Source: Lactobacillus selangorensis
GTDB lineage: Bacteria > Bacillota > Bacilli > Lactobacillales > Lactobacillaceae
Direction: 5' to 3'
NCBI RefSeq assembly: GCF_001437205.1
Contig: NZ_JQAZ01000004.1
Location: 123,872 to 187,871, forward strand
Length of the DNA stretch: 64,000 nucleotides
This document shows positions 1 to 8,838 of this stretch, one piece after another. A program made the translations under genes and the position numbers. The first letter of the stretch is position 1. Every line of letters starts with the position of its first letter. The notes under the pieces were generated by a model that saw nothing but the letters and a program-made list of their open reading frames with translations, did no database searches and had not been told where the DNA came from.

Positions 1-78
1 GCCGATTCGTAAAAACCACCAACCTAAAGCAATGATGCCAGCCAGCAACACAGCTGCCCCCAAAAGAAGAAACTGCAT
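1..78 (-). CDS. Partial gene for small membrane or secreted protein, cut by window edge
   Basis: Only the first 26 codons are present; the gene runs off the left edge. The peptide is almost entirely hydrophobic (residues 2-22: Leu, Ala, Ile, Gly, Trp) and ends in Leu-Arg-Ile-Gly, so it is a signal peptide or first membrane helix. The ATG follows a GAGG motif by about 8 bases. It begins 22 bases after the nusG stop. In many relatives rplK follows nusG, so this is a local difference. The product is not recognised. Confidence 0.6.
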   Translation of the reverse strand, partial: MQFLLLGAAVLLAGIIALGWWFLRIG

Positions 79-100
79 TTTTCACGCCTCTTTTAAAAAC

Positions 101-658
101 CTAGTTTTTATCGACCTGATCAAAGTCGAGTTCAGTACTTGTCTCACGGCCGAACATGTTGATGTTAACCTTCAGCTTCATCTTTTCATTATCGACTTCA
201 GTGACTTTGCCCTCAAGTTTGGCAAACGCACCATCCACGATGGTAACGGAATCGCCGACTTTGAAGTCAACATCGCTATGGCGAGTACTCATGCCCAATG
301 AATGCAAGATTTGTTTAACTTCGCTGTCCAGCAGTGGTGTCGGTTTGCTCCCACCACCATGGGACCCGACGAAGCCAGTGACACCTGGTGTGTTCCGAAC
401 GACGAACCAAGCCTGATCGGTCATAATCATTTCAACCAAAACATAACCAGGGAAGGTCTTCTTCATTTCAGTCTTTTCCTTGCCGTCTTTGATTTCATGT
501 TCCTCTTCTTCAGGAACAACAACACGGAAGACGTTATTTTCCATTCCCATTGTCTTAGCCCGAGATTCCAAGTTGGTTTTCACTTTATTTTCGTAACCTG
601 AATAAGTATGCAGGACATACCATTCTTTCTTTGTTGAATCGACACCGCTCTGCGCCAT
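101..658 (-). CDS. nusG: Transcription termination/antitermination factor NusG
   Basis: Encodes 185 residues, the usual size for a Firmicute NusG. The N-terminal NGN domain (about 10-120) binds the RNA polymerase clamp and carries the typical WYVLHTYSGYE start and a GVTGFVG segment; a C-terminal KOW domain (about 130-185, VGDSVTIVDGAFAKLEGKV) contacts Rho or ribosomal S10. NusG modulates pausing, intrinsic termination and coupling to translation. It lies downstream of secE as in most bacteria, but has its own extended -10 promoter and a hairpin with a U-tract in its leader. Confidence 0.98.
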   Translation of the reverse strand: MAQSGVDSTKKEWYVLHTYSGYENKVKTNLESRAKTMGMENNVFRVVVPEEEEHEIKDGKEKTEMKKTFPGYVLVEMIMTDQAWFVVRNTPGVTGFVGSHGGGSKPTPLLDSEVKQILHSLGMSTRHSDVDFKVGDSVTIVDGAFAKLEGKVTEVDNEKMKLKVNINMFGRETSTELDFDQVDKN

Positions 659-696
659 GTTTACAGCACTCCTTTATTGTTTTTATTTGAAGGCAA

Positions 697-724
697 AATA
701 AAAAAACCTCGTCACACGAAGTTT
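697..724 (-). terminator. Terminator-like hairpin in the nusG leader
   Basis: On the minus strand a 7-bp stem (AACTTCG / CGAGGTT, one G-U pair) with loop TGTGA is followed by seven T. It lies between secE and nusG, a few bases downstream of the nusG -10 element, so it can end secE transcripts and also stop new transcripts before nusG. Confidence 0.6.
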
Positions 725-735
725 TCCTCACCACT

Positions 736-741
736 ATTATA
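736..741 (-). promoter_or_regulatory. Extended -10 promoter for nusG
   Basis: A perfect TATAAT preceded by TGG (extended -10) on the minus strand. The -35 region is weak (GGTTCA at 17 bases). The start point would fall near 729, directly before the hairpin at 697-724. Confidence 0.5.
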
Positions 742-762
742 CCAGATAATTGCTTTTTGAAC

Positions 763-936
763 CTACTTTAAAATAAATAGTTTCAAGAGCTGTTCGATTA
801 CCCAGTCGATGACTGCGAAGAACGCAGCAAACAGGACTGACGTCACAATGACCGTCCATGTATCACGCCGGTTTTCCTTAAAGGTCGGCCAGGTGACTAA
901 TTTCATTTCTTCCACAACACTCTTTAAAAACTTCAT
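763..936 (-). CDS. secE: Preprotein translocase subunit SecE
   Basis: A 57-residue protein: a short amphipathic N-terminus with the SecE signature VVEEMKLVTWPTFKE, then one transmembrane helix (about 31-50) and a short charged tail. SecE clamps the SecY channel in the membrane. It sits between rpmG and nusG, its classic position; the ATG at 936 follows an AAGGAGTAACT ribosome-binding site. Confidence 0.95.
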   Translation of the reverse strand: MKFLKSVVEEMKLVTWPTFKENRRDTWTVIVTSVLFAAFFAVIDWVIEQLLKLFILK

Positions 937-949
937 ATTCAGTTACTCC

Positions 950-1099
950 TTAACGAGTTTCCCGATGCAGCGTATGTTTTCCACAATGCTTGCAGAATTT
1001 TTTGAGTGCTAAGCGTTCCGTCCGATTGGCATTCGTTGAGACTGTGTAGTTTCGTGAACCGCAAACAGTACAAGCTAATGCAACTTTCTTTTCAGCCAT
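950..1099 (-). CDS. rpmG: 50S ribosomal protein L33
   Basis: A 49-residue protein with two CxxC pairs (Cys10-Cys13 and Cys36-Cys39), i.e. the zinc-binding form of L33. The start [18 protein letters not shown] and the internal [13 protein letters not shown] segment are typical. A GAGGAGGC ribosome-binding site precedes the ATG. It lies 13 bases upstream of secE and is probably cotranscribed with it. Confidence 0.95.
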   Translation of the reverse strand: MAEKKVALACTVCGSRNYTVSTNANRTERLALKKFCKHCGKHTLHRETR

Positions 1100-1184
1100 T
1101 GCGCTGCCTCCTCTAGTTTGTTTAATGATTAACTTTCTTCACTCTATCATCTTGTTGAAAGACTGTCAATTACAGACCGATTAC

Positions 1185-1213
1185 AAAAAAAGATCGGAAC
1201 TCCGATCTTTTTT
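1185..1213 (-). terminator. Terminator after sigH
   Basis: Perfect stem GATCGGA / TCCGATC with loop AC, flanked by an A-run and a T-run, so it can work on both strands. The sigH stop codon lies inside the distal T-run. Confidence 0.85.
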
Positions 1214-1781
1214 AAACGTTAAAATACTGGCGGTACTTGCGCCGGCACCGTTGCATCGCGCCTTGCAGCTGCCTTGGTGTCCAGTCAAATCGGGCACATA
1301 CTTCAGCCTCGCTGTATTCGCCCAGCAAGACCCGCAAAGCCGCTTGTTCCGACGGTGACAACATTTCGACGTAATAATGCCGAATCTCATCACATTGACT
1401 AATCATGGCATTAAATTCGATCTGCCGCTCGATTCCGTCCGCAGACTGCTCGCAGAGCACCTCGTAGGATAAAGCTTGTTTCTGAGCCAGTCGCTTTTGC
1501 GCCAGCTCATAACGGACCAAACTATTGAGTTCGTTGTGCAAGTTGAACTGATAAAAACTCGCAAAACGCGACCCGCGGTGTGGTGTGAAAATACAGCACG
1601 ACCGATAACAAACAAACCGAGCCCGCTGCAGCCAATCATCTTCATCAAACAGTCGCAGCGAATACGGCCAAAACATTTTACGGACCATTGGCAGATAACG
1701 TTCAAACAAGCTTTGCAAAGCTTCGCTGTCCCGTTGTGCCGTCCGTTCAATCAATTGTTGTTCCCAATGATCAGAAGTCAT
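1212..1781 (-). CDS. sigH: Sigma-70 family factor, SigH/ComX-like
   Basis: Encodes 189 residues with a region-2-like segment (about 15-90, LFERYLPMVRKMFWPYSLR then DEDDWLQRAR) and a C-terminal helix-turn-helix-like part (about 145-185, EYSEAEVCARFDWTPRQLQGAMQR). Position between yacP and rpmG is that of sigH in Bacillus and of the competence sigma factor in lactobacilli. It probably directs RNA polymerase to a small set of late competence genes, an inference from family and location. GGGAGG lies 7 bases before the ATG. Sigma domains in this family diverge, so target specificity is uncertain. Confidence 0.8.
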   Translation of the reverse strand: MTSDHWEQQLIERTAQRDSEALQSLFERYLPMVRKMFWPYSLRLFDEDDWLQRARFVCYRSCCIFTPHRGSRFASFYQFNLHNELNSLVRYELAQKRLAQKQALSYEVLCEQSADGIERQIEFNAMISQCDEIRHYYVEMLSPSEQAALRVLLGEYSEAEVCARFDWTPRQLQGAMQRCRRKYRQYFNV

Positions 1782-1844
1782 TGCAATTCCTCCCTGATTG
1801 GGAACCGGATGGTAAGCCTATTATGCCAGATATGAGACCGCTTA

Positions 1845-2375
1845 TCAATCTTTTTTATTACTTAATTGATCCCGAATTTTTTCCAACAACAGCAGCTGCT
1901 GATTATTCCAAGGCTGGTTGCGGTTTAAACGGTGATCGTAGTAGCGTTTCGTATCATCCTGAATGTCTTTTTTGACTCGTTGGACCTCCCGATAGAAGTC
2001 ATGCGACGAGATTCGCAGCGCACCACGAGAAAAAACCGTCCACTGTTCAGCCTGATCACTCGTTACGACAGTGACCTGCGTAATCCGGCTGCTGAGCTGT
2101 TCGGCCAATTTTTCAATGTAGCTGTCAGCCGTTTCATCTTCGCTGGTGAATACGACTTGGAGATTATACTGATCGTACCGCTGGGTGATTCCAGGCACAT
2201 ACATCGCATCGAAAACCACGATAATGTCCGTTTCCTCATACTTGCGGTATTCCGACAGAATATGCAGCAGATCATCCCGAGCGGCGGCTAAATGATCGGA
2301 TTCCTTCAACTTCTTTAATTGCGGCCAATTGCCGATCACATTATAGCCATCCACAATCAAATATTGTTTTTTCAT
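1845..2375 (-). CDS. yacP: NYN-domain endoribonuclease YacP/Rae1-like
   Basis: Encodes 176 residues. The PIN-like NYN fold is shown by YLIVDGYNVIGNW at the N-terminus and IIVVFDAMYVPG around residue 50-60, with acidic residues expected to bind metal, then TADSYIEKL and VVTSD. The Bacillus homologue Rae1 cleaves mRNA in the ribosome A-site. The start ATG overlaps the rlmB stop by four bases, so translation is coupled. Confidence 0.9.
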   Translation of the reverse strand: MKKQYLIVDGYNVIGNWPQLKKLKESDHLAAARDDLLHILSEYRKYEETDIIVVFDAMYVPGITQRYDQYNLQVVFTSEDETADSYIEKLAEQLSSRITQVTVVTSDQAEQWTVFSRGALRISSHDFYREVQRVKKDIQDDTKRYYDHRLNRNQPWNNQQLLLLEKIRDQLSNKKD

Positions 2376-3181
2376 GATAAGGGATGACGGACTGCAAACG
2401 CCTGATACATTAAAATGCTGGCCGCAACACTGGCATTTAAACTCTGGACATGTCCAACCATCGGAATGGTCAGATTTTCATCCATTTCTTTTTGCAGCCC
2501 GGTCGAGATTCCCTTTCCTTCATTTCCAATGACAAGCCCGATTGAACCAGTCGCATTCCACTTCCGATAATCGGTTCCGTTCATCATTGTTCCGAAAATC
2601 CAGAAGCCCTCTTTTTTGAGTTTCTTAATCGTTTGGGCCAAATTAGTAACACGTGCAACGGGCACATGTTCAATTGCACCGGTAGATGTTTTCGCAACTG
2701 TCGAGGTTAGCGACGCTGAGCGATGTTTTGGAATAATGATTCCATGGACACCAACTGCATCGGCCGTCCGCATGATTGAGCCTAAATTATGCGGGTCTTC
2801 GACATTATCCAAAATCAGCACAAACGGATCCTCATTCTGATCCTTTGCCCGCTGCAAAATGTCGGCCACACTGACATAGCTATAGGGTGCAATCGCGACC
2901 ACAATGCCCTGATGGTTGCCGTTATCGCTCAATTTATCTAATTTGCGTTTAGGAACTTCTTGGACGATGATCTTCTTTTCCTTAGCAAGTTTCTTCACTG
3001 CGGCGATGGCATCGGCCTTGATCCCTTCCTGGACAAACACCTTATTAATCTTCGTATTGTCTTCTTGGCGCAGCGTTTCCAGCGCCGAATGACGTCCAAT
3101 CACAAAGTCCTGCTGTTCTTCCTCGTTTTCAGGTGCACGTGGCTTGGTGTCACGGCGTTCCCGACGATTATTGTTCTTCAT
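2372..3181 (-). CDS. rlmB: 23S rRNA (guanosine-2'-O-)-methyltransferase RlmB
   Basis: Encodes 269 residues. A basic leader (1-25) precedes a substrate-binding domain (about 26-105, [12 protein letters not shown]) and a SPOUT methyltransferase domain with the three knot motifs [31 protein letters not shown] and [15 protein letters not shown]. It methylates a 2'-hydroxyl in domain V of 23S rRNA. It overlaps mrnC by 14 bases and yacP by four, forming a tight RNA-processing operon. Confidence 0.95.
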   Translation of the reverse strand: MKNNNRRERRDTKPRAPENEEEQQDFVIGRHSALETLRQEDNTKINKVFVQEGIKADAIAAVKKLAKEKKIIVQEVPKRKLDKLSDNGNHQGIVVAIAPYSYVSVADILQRAKDQNEDPFVLILDNVEDPHNLGSIMRTADAVGVHGIIIPKHRSASLTSTVAKTSTGAIEHVPVARVTNLAQTIKKLKKEGFWIFGTMMNGTDYRKWNATGSIGLVIGNEGKGISTGLQKEMDENLTIPMVGHVQSLNASVAASILMYQAFAVRHPLS

Positions 3182-3575
3182 CTAATCCACCTGCTTCCAC
3201 TTGTTCGATACACCATTGGGCAAGCTGATCGATTCGTTCCTGCTGACCAGCTAATTTCAAATAGCCAAAAACGGCTTCAAAGCCAGTTGAGGTCCGATAA
3301 GTCACAGCACTCGTATTTTTTGCCTTGGTGTAGCTTTTTGCATTGCGGCCCCGTTTGAAAATACCAATTTCCGTTTCGGTTAGCAAATCTTGTTCTTTCA
3401 TCATTTCAATCAGTGCCGCCTGTGCTTTGGCCGACACATAATGGGTCGCCGTCCGCTGTAGATGGGCTGGCTTGCTGATTCCTTTTTCAAGCAGATGCTG
3501 CCGAATATACACTTCATAAACAGCATCGCCTAAATAGGCGAGTGCGATTCCATTCATCAATAATGGATCATTCAT
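3168..3575 (-). CDS. mrnC: Mini-ribonuclease III
   Basis: Encodes 135 residues from the ATG at 3575. This start was preferred to an upstream in-frame one because GAGGTGG lies 9 bases before it and the protein then begins [21 protein letters not shown] like the family. It is an RNase III catalytic domain without the double-stranded-RNA-binding domain; acidic residues in YLGDAVYE are the metal site. The family matures 23S rRNA ends. It overlaps cysS by eight bases. Confidence 0.93.
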   Translation of the reverse strand: MNDPLLMNGIALAYLGDAVYEVYIRQHLLEKGISKPAHLQRTATHYVSAKAQAALIEMMKEQDLLTETEIGIFKRGRNAKSYTKAKNTSAVTYRTSTGFEAVFGYLKLAGQQERIDQLAQWCIEQVEAGGLDEEQ

Positions 3576-4980
3576 CACGATGCCACCTCGTTCCCTGCGG
3601 CGTATCTTCCAAAATAATTCCTTCATCCTTTAAGAGATCACGTAATTCATCGCTGCGGGCATAATCATGATTGGCCCGGGCTTCATTGCGTTCATGAATC
3701 ATTTTTTCGATATCCCGATCTAATAATTGTTTCTGCGCAAATGTGACCCCGAAAATGCTCAGCAGGCGAGTGTACGTGTCTTTCAGCGTATCCAGTGTCT
3801 GCTTGGCCACCTTATCTTGGGCGACATAATTGTTAATCAATTTGGCCAGCTCATAAATGACCGTCATCCCGTTTTGAACATTGATATCGTCATCCATAGC
3901 CGTCTTGAACTGCGCTTCTAAATCCTGCACTTGCTGGTCGATCGTTGTATTGTCCGCATCCTGTGCATCCCGATAGCGATACATTAAATTATTGTACGCT
4001 GTCTTGAGCCGATTCAAGTTAATGGCGGCTTCATTTAGCGTCTGTTCGCTGTAGCGAATCGGTTTGCGGTATTGTGTCGTTGCAATGAAAAAGCGCAAAA
4101 CCTGCGGGTCGACTTTTTTGACAAGGTCATGGACTGTCACAAAGTTGCCCAGCGACTTGCTCATCTTCTGATCGTCATCGCCGATGGTCACAAAACCATT
4201 GTGCATCCAGTAATGAACAAATGTCTGCCCTGTTTCAGCTTCACTCTGGGCAATTTCATTTTCATGATGCGGAAACTCAAGGTCTTCACCGCCGCCATGA
4301 ATATCGAACGTCGCGCCCAGATACTTGGTCGACATGACGGAACACTCGATGTGCCAGCCAGGTCGGCCCATTCCCCAAGGCGATTGCCAGGCAATTTCAT
4401 CCGGCTGCTTTTGCGCTTTCCATAAGGCAAAATCGATTGGATCCTGTTTGCGTTCCGTTTCTTCATTATTGGTATGCATGCTGGCTCCTTGTTCGAGTTC
4501 ATCGATATTCTGGTCGGACAGTTTGCCATAATCTGCGAACTTGCGAGTGTGGTAATAAACATCGCCATCGACCGCATAAGCATACCCTTTGTCAATCAGC
4601 CCCTGAATAAACTGGATAATATCCGGAATATTTTCAGTTGCACGTGGGTTCAGCGTCGCCGGTTCAACATTCAGCGCTTTGGTATCTTCCATAAAGGCTT
4701 GAATATAACGGTCGGCTAATTCTGGAACGGTGATGCCTTCGTCACGGGCGGTATTGATCATTTTGTCATCGACATCGGTGAAATTGGAAACATACTTTAC
4801 CTTATAGCCGGAATATTCGAAATAGCGTCGAATTGTATCGAACGCTACGACAGAACGGGCATTGCCGATGTGAATGTAATTATACACAGTCGGCCCACAA
4901 ACATACATCCCAATCTCGCCGGGATGAATTGGTTTAAAAGCTTCTTTTTGGCGTGTCAACGTATTAAAAAGCTGCAGCAT
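3568..4980 (-). CDS. cysS: Cysteinyl-tRNA synthetase
   Basis: Encodes 470 residues, the normal length of this class I synthetase. Visible are the zinc-ligand region [10 protein letters not shown] (Cys28), HIGN (37-40), the [11 protein letters not shown] segment and KMSKSLGNF (about 270). The C-terminal helical anticodon-binding part ends in [12 protein letters not shown]. It charges tRNA-Cys in the cytoplasm. The cysE gene that lies between gltX and cysS in Bacillus is absent here. Confidence 0.97.
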   Translation of the reverse strand: MLQLFNTLTRQKEAFKPIHPGEIGMYVCGPTVYNYIHIGNARSVVAFDTIRRYFEYSGYKVKYVSNFTDVDDKMINTARDEGITVPELADRYIQAFMEDTKALNVEPATLNPRATENIPDIIQFIQGLIDKGYAYAVDGDVYYHTRKFADYGKLSDQNIDELEQGASMHTNNEETERKQDPIDFALWKAQKQPDEIAWQSPWGMGRPGWHIECSVMSTKYLGATFDIHGGGEDLEFPHHENEIAQSEAETGQTFVHYWMHNGFVTIGDDDQKMSKSLGNFVTVHDLVKKVDPQVLRFFIATTQYRKPIRYSEQTLNEAAINLNRLKTAYNNLMYRYRDAQDADNTTIDQQVQDLEAQFKTAMDDDINVQNGMTVIYELAKLINNYVAQDKVAKQTLDTLKDTYTRLLSIFGVTFAQKQLLDRDIEKMIHERNEARANHDYARSDELRDLLKDEGIILEDTPQGTRWHRDE

Positions 4981-5009
4981 GATTGATCACTCCTTTTTTA
5001 TCTATTATG

Positions 5010-5046
5010 AAGAAAAACGGGTCTGGGAACAAACCCAAACCCGCTT
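5010..5046 (-). terminator. Terminator after gltX
   Basis: On the minus strand GCGGGTTTGGG pairs with CCCAGACCCGT around a TTTGTT loop, followed by TTTTTCTTC. It separates gltX from cysS and, since no other promoter is obvious in the 90-base gap, may attenuate rather than fully block cysS expression. Confidence 0.75.
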
Positions 5047-5070
5047 TCCTTTTAATTCATGAAACGGCGT

Positions 5071-6564
5071 TTAATTAAAATGCATGGTTTCCATTGTTTG
5101 CTTGAAGTTGCGCAAAACTTGGTCACGGCCCATCAGTTCGATTGTTTCGCCGATAGCCGGGCCATGCATTTCATGGCTGGCAGCGATTCGGATCGGCATA
5201 TACAGCTTGCGGCCCTTGATACCCGTTTCATTGCGGATAGCTTGGATCACCTGCTGAATCGAATAAGCCGTAAAACGATCTAATTTCTGAATGCGTTCAC
5301 TGAATTCCTTTAAAACAACGGGTGCAGTGTCATTATCGAGTTCTTTACGCATATCATCCGTCAATTCATCAGGTTCTTCGAAAAAGCCCTTGGATAAATC
5401 AACGATTTGGGCTGTGTAGCTCATTTGATCTTGATACAAACTAATCAATTCACGAGCCCATTCAGTCGTCTTAGTGTCAGGATCCTTAGGAATCCGGCCA
5501 GCTTCAATCAAGTTTTCCAAAGACAAATCCATAATCTCGTTTGGATTGGCTTTCTTGACGTACTGGTTATTGACCCATTCGAGCTTCTTCTGGTCAAAAC
5601 GAGCAGGCGAACGGCTCAAACGGTTGGGATCGAACATCTTGATGAAATCTTTCTTAGAATAGATTTCCTGATCACCGACTGGCGACCAGCCCAAGAGCGC
5701 GATGAAATTGAACATTGCTTCTGGCAAGTAGCCACGATCGCGATATTGTTCGATGAACTGTAAAACAGATTCATCACGTTTGCTGAGCTTTTTACCGGTT
5801 TCGGCATTGATAATCAACGTCATATGACCGAAACGAGGTGGCTGCCATCCGAAGGCTTCGTAGATCATCAGCTGCTTTGGTGTATTGGCGATATGATCGT
5901 CCCCACGTAGCACATGGGTAATCTTCATCATGTGGTCGTCGACAACAACCGCAAAGTTGTAAGTCGGCATTCCATCACGCTTCATAATCACAAAGTCGCC
6001 GCCGACACTCTTAGAATCGAAGCTGATCGGTCCCTTGACGATGTCGTCAAATTCGTAGGTCCGGTTTTCAGGCACATGGAAACGAATAACCGGTTCCAAG
6101 CCTCTATCCTTAGCAGCTTGAATCGCAGCCTTCTTTTCGTCGTCCGACATGCCGGCATATTCATAGACATAATGTGGCATTTCATGATTGGCGACCTGCT
6201 GCTCACGTTCAGCCTTCAATTCATCCTCTGTTTTGTAGGATTCATAAGCTAAACCACGATCAACCAGCTGCTGGATCAGCGGTGTATAAATGTCTTTCCG
6301 TTCTGACTGACGGTATGGACCAACATCGCCGGGCTTATCAGGACCTTCATCCCAATCGATTCCTAACCATTTTAAGTTTTCCAACTGGCTCCGTTCACCA
6401 TCGGCAATGTTCCGTTTGGTATCTGTATCTTCAATCCGAATCACAAACGTCCCATGATTGTGCCGTGCGAACAAATAGTTAAATAAAGCTGTTCGCGCAT
6501 TTCCAATGTGCAAATGGCCGGTTGGACTCGGTGCATAACGAACACGCACTTTTTCTTCTGCCAC
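5071..6564 (-). CDS. gltX: Glutamyl-tRNA synthetase
   Basis: Encodes 497 residues. Class I signature [13 protein letters not shown] lies at 17-29 and the KMSKS-type motif [10 protein letters not shown] near residue 258, after [10 protein letters not shown]. The C-terminal half is the helical anticodon-binding region. In Firmicutes this enzyme usually charges both tRNA-Glu and tRNA-Gln, the latter corrected by GatCAB. It has its own promoter at 6601-6629, with no T-box in the short leader. Confidence 0.97.
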   Translation of the reverse strand: MAEEKVRVRYAPSPTGHLHIGNARTALFNYLFARHNHGTFVIRIEDTDTKRNIADGERSQLENLKWLGIDWDEGPDKPGDVGPYRQSERKDIYTPLIQQLVDRGLAYESYKTEDELKAEREQQVANHEMPHYVYEYAGMSDDEKKAAIQAAKDRGLEPVIRFHVPENRTYEFDDIVKGPISFDSKSVGGDFVIMKRDGMPTYNFAVVVDDHMMKITHVLRGDDHIANTPKQLMIYEAFGWQPPRFGHMTLIINAETGKKLSKRDESVLQFIEQYRDRGYLPEAMFNFIALLGWSPVGDQEIYSKKDFIKMFDPNRLSRSPARFDQKKLEWVNNQYVKKANPNEIMDLSLENLIEAGRIPKDPDTKTTEWARELISLYQDQMSYTAQIVDLSKGFFEEPDELTDDMRKELDNDTAPVVLKEFSERIQKLDRFTAYSIQQVIQAIRNETGIKGRKLYMPIRIAASHEMHGPAIGETIELMGRDQVLRNFKQTMETMHFN

Positions 6565-6600
6565 AAAAAACGCCTCTTTCTATTCCTCTTTTAAAGTAAA

Positions 6601-6629
6601 GCTATACATGGTTCTAGTGTACAATGCAA
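6601..6629 (-). promoter_or_regulatory. Promoter of gltX
   Basis: On the minus strand TTGCAT (6624-6629) and TATAGC (6601-6606) are separated by exactly 17 bases. They lie about 40 bases before the gltX ATG. Confidence 0.6.
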
Positions 6630-6731
6630 GCACAAAAAAAGAAAGGGGCAGAGTGTTAGAAAGTACGGGTTGCCAGTGAGCATGAAGAAAACACCGCATG
6701 AAACATCATTTAACAAACCTAATGACGACTC

Positions 6732-6756
6732 AAAAAGCCGGTCTTTCAACCAGCTA
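6732..6756 (-). terminator. Terminator after the metal ATPase gene
   Basis: On the minus strand GCTGGT / ACCGGC with loop TGAAAG is followed by TTTTTGAG, just after the ATPase stop codon. Confidence 0.6.
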
Positions 6757-6767
6757 TCTATTGCTCA

Positions 6768-8591
6768 TTATTTTTCTAACAACTCTTTGTAGGGATCTTT
6801 CTTGGGTTCATTCTTCGCCCGCAAGGCCAGCAAGATTGTCATCGTATCGACGACTTCCTGGAAAACGGCGCCGACTAAGGCTGGAATAACTCCGCAGGCC
6901 GCAATCAGCATTAAAACGATCAGGACGGCAATCCCAGTCAGCACATCGTTACGCGCAATTTTCATCGTGTTTTTCGAAATATCGATTGCCCGAACAACTC
7001 GGAATAAATCATCCTTCAAAATGACGACATCGGCTGACTCGGTAGCGGCTGAATCACCATGAGCCCCCATCGCCACCCCGACATCGGCAGCTCGCAAAGT
7101 CGGCGCATCATTGATTCCATCGCCGACAAACATGACAGGCCGCTGCTCCTTCGGCGTGGATTGAACAATTTTAATCTTGTCTTCTGGCAGCATATCGGCA
7201 TGCACATCATCGATGCCGACTTGCTGGCCGATTTTGTCAGTAATTGTCTTGTGGTCCCCAGTCACCATCATGGTGTGCGTAATGCCCATCTGACGCAAGG
7301 CCTGAATCGTCTTCTTGGCTTCCGGCCGCAGCTGATCGGCAAATGTGATGTAACCGATAAATTGACCATCAACACTGACATAGACCGCCGTTTGTTTCGC
7401 CAATGACGGTGTTCCTGGCGCCACATAAGCAGCTTTCCCAGCTTTGACGAGCTGACCGTTAATCTGTCCAGCCACCCCATTCCCAGTCGTTTCAACGACT
7501 TCTGAAACCGGCTGTAAGTGGTCATCGCCGGCCGCCGTGACCAGCGAACGAGCCAGAATATGGCTCGATTGCTGTTCGACACTTGCTGCAAACGTCAAGA
7601 GCTGTTGTTCGGTATACCCCTTTTCCGGATGCAGCCCGACAACGGCCAAATTGCCTTGCGTCAAGGTCCCGGTTTTATCGAAACCAACTGTTTTAACAGA
7701 TGCCATTTTTTCAATGGCATCGCCGTTTTTAACGATGACCCCATTGCGACTGGTCCGGCTCATGCCAGCGACCAATGCAACGGGCGCCGCTAAAATCAGT
7801 GGGCACGGAGATGCGACTACCATGACTTCGGCAAACCGAACTGGTGTCCCTGAAATAATCCAAGCCACTGCACCGATTAAAATGGAAATCGCAGTAAACG
7901 GCACCGCATACCGATCGGCCATCCGCACAAACTTAGCCGGTTGTGTTTCCGATTCCTTCACTAATTTAACAATGGCCTGATACTGACTATTGGCCGCCGT
8001 TTTTTCGGCTTCCATCGTGATTGAATTATCCCCGTTCACCGAACCGGACATAATTTCATCGCCAGGCTGTTTGTCGACTGGCAGCGATTCTCCAGTCAGC
8101 GAAGATTCATTCATGGCTGTTGTTCCTTGAAGCAGTTTGCCATCGACTGGTGCTAATTCACCTGGCTTGACAATCAATTGATCCCCGACTTGAACATCAT
8201 CGACTTCAATATCCCGAATGGCCCCATCTTTTTGCAATAAATGGGCGTCCTGCGGTGAATTATTCAGCAACGACCGTAAATCCCGATCGGCGACTCCGGC
8301 AGCGTAATCTTCCAGCGAATCGCCGCCGGTCAACATGACCAGGATCATCAAAGCAGCCCAATATTGGCCGATTGCCAGTGTTGAAACGATCGCAATAATG
8401 GCTAACAAATCAACCCCATATTTACCCGAACGCAGGGTCTTGATCATTTCAATCAGCATCGTCAGGGCCAATAAACCGCCCATAATCGTGATCAGCAGTT
8501 GGGCCAGCCAGTTTAAATGAAACACAAACTGTAGCACCAACGCCAACGCGCCGATTACTAATACAGATGTAAATTTGAATTTATGACTCAT
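6768..8591 (-). CDS. Heavy-metal P1B-type ATPase with SPC motif
   Basis: Encodes 607 residues with no N-terminal metal-binding domain. Hydrophobic segments occupy about 8-50, 60-90, 230-275 and 560-590. P-type motifs are present: TGES (166-169, actuator), DKTGTLT (Asp305, phosphorylated), TGDHK and GDGINDAP. The metal-site helix carries SPC (261-263) rather than CPC, which is typical of the P1B-4 group linked to cobalt, zinc or iron export. The P1B HP dipeptide expected near 344 reads HI (SSHILA). Probably a plasma-membrane divalent metal efflux pump; the metal cannot be set from sequence. It sits in an accessory block with its own promoter. Confidence 0.88.
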   Translation of the reverse strand: MSHKFKFTSVLVIGALALVLQFVFHLNWLAQLLITIMGGLLALTMLIEMIKTLRSGKYGVDLLAIIAIVSTLAIGQYWAALMILVMLTGGDSLEDYAAGVADRDLRSLLNNSPQDAHLLQKDGAIRDIEVDDVQVGDQLIVKPGELAPVDGKLLQGTTAMNESSLTGESLPVDKQPGDEIMSGSVNGDNSITMEAEKTAANSQYQAIVKLVKESETQPAKFVRMADRYAVPFTAISILIGAVAWIISGTPVRFAEVMVVASPCPLILAAPVALVAGMSRTSRNGVIVKNGDAIEKMASVKTVGFDKTGTLTQGNLAVVGLHPEKGYTEQQLLTFAASVEQQSSHILARSLVTAAGDDHLQPVSEVVETTGNGVAGQINGQLVKAGKAAYVAPGTPSLAKQTAVYVSVDGQFIGYITFADQLRPEAKKTIQALRQMGITHTMMVTGDHKTITDKIGQQVGIDDVHADMLPEDKIKIVQSTPKEQRPVMFVGDGINDAPTLRAADVGVAMGAHGDSAATESADVVILKDDLFRVVRAIDISKNTMKIARNDVLTGIAVLIVLMLIAACGVIPALVGAVFQEVVDTMTILLALRAKNEPKKDPYKELLEK

Positions 8592-8654
8592 GTTGGTGTT
8601 CCTCCTCTACTCCGGTTATCATTATTTTTATCATAACACTTTATTAGACTTATT

Positions 8655-8683
8655 CCTACATTAGAACAAATCTAAAATGTCAA
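8655..8683 (-). promoter_or_regulatory. Candidate metal-responsive promoter/operator of the ATPase gene
   Basis: On the minus strand a perfect TTGACA (8678-8683) is followed, within the spacer, by the inverted repeat TTAGA-N5-TCTAA (8661-8675). The -10 at 17 bases (TGTAGG) is poor. A palindrome in the spacer of a metal-pump promoter is the usual layout for a metal-sensing repressor, but no regulator gene is adjacent. Confidence 0.45.
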
Positions 8684-8784
8684 GCAAAACGCCCAACATA
8701 AAGGTCTTGCAAAATTGAATTTGCCATCAGTCTATAAGTAACGATTGCTTCATACCACTAAAATTCGGCTTAGAACAGCACAAA

Positions 8785-8813
8785 AAAAGGAACGTTCTTG
8801 CGAACGTTCCTTT
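8785..8813 (-). terminator. Terminator after apf-like gene
   Basis: Perfect 10-bp stem AGGAACGTTC / GAACGTTCCT, four-base loop, followed on the minus strand by seven T. Confidence 0.9.
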
Positions 8814-8838
8814 CAGCTTATTCAAAGTTGTGCAAATC

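Noticed and set aside
4981..5070. T-box leader for cysS, or one before gltX at 6565-6767
   Set aside because: Gaps are too short or lack the conserved T-box segment (TGGNACCGCG) and specifier loop.
6698..6889. Short plus-strand ORF at the ATPase 3' end
   Set aside because: It covers a terminator and the ATPase C-terminus in another frame; no start signal.
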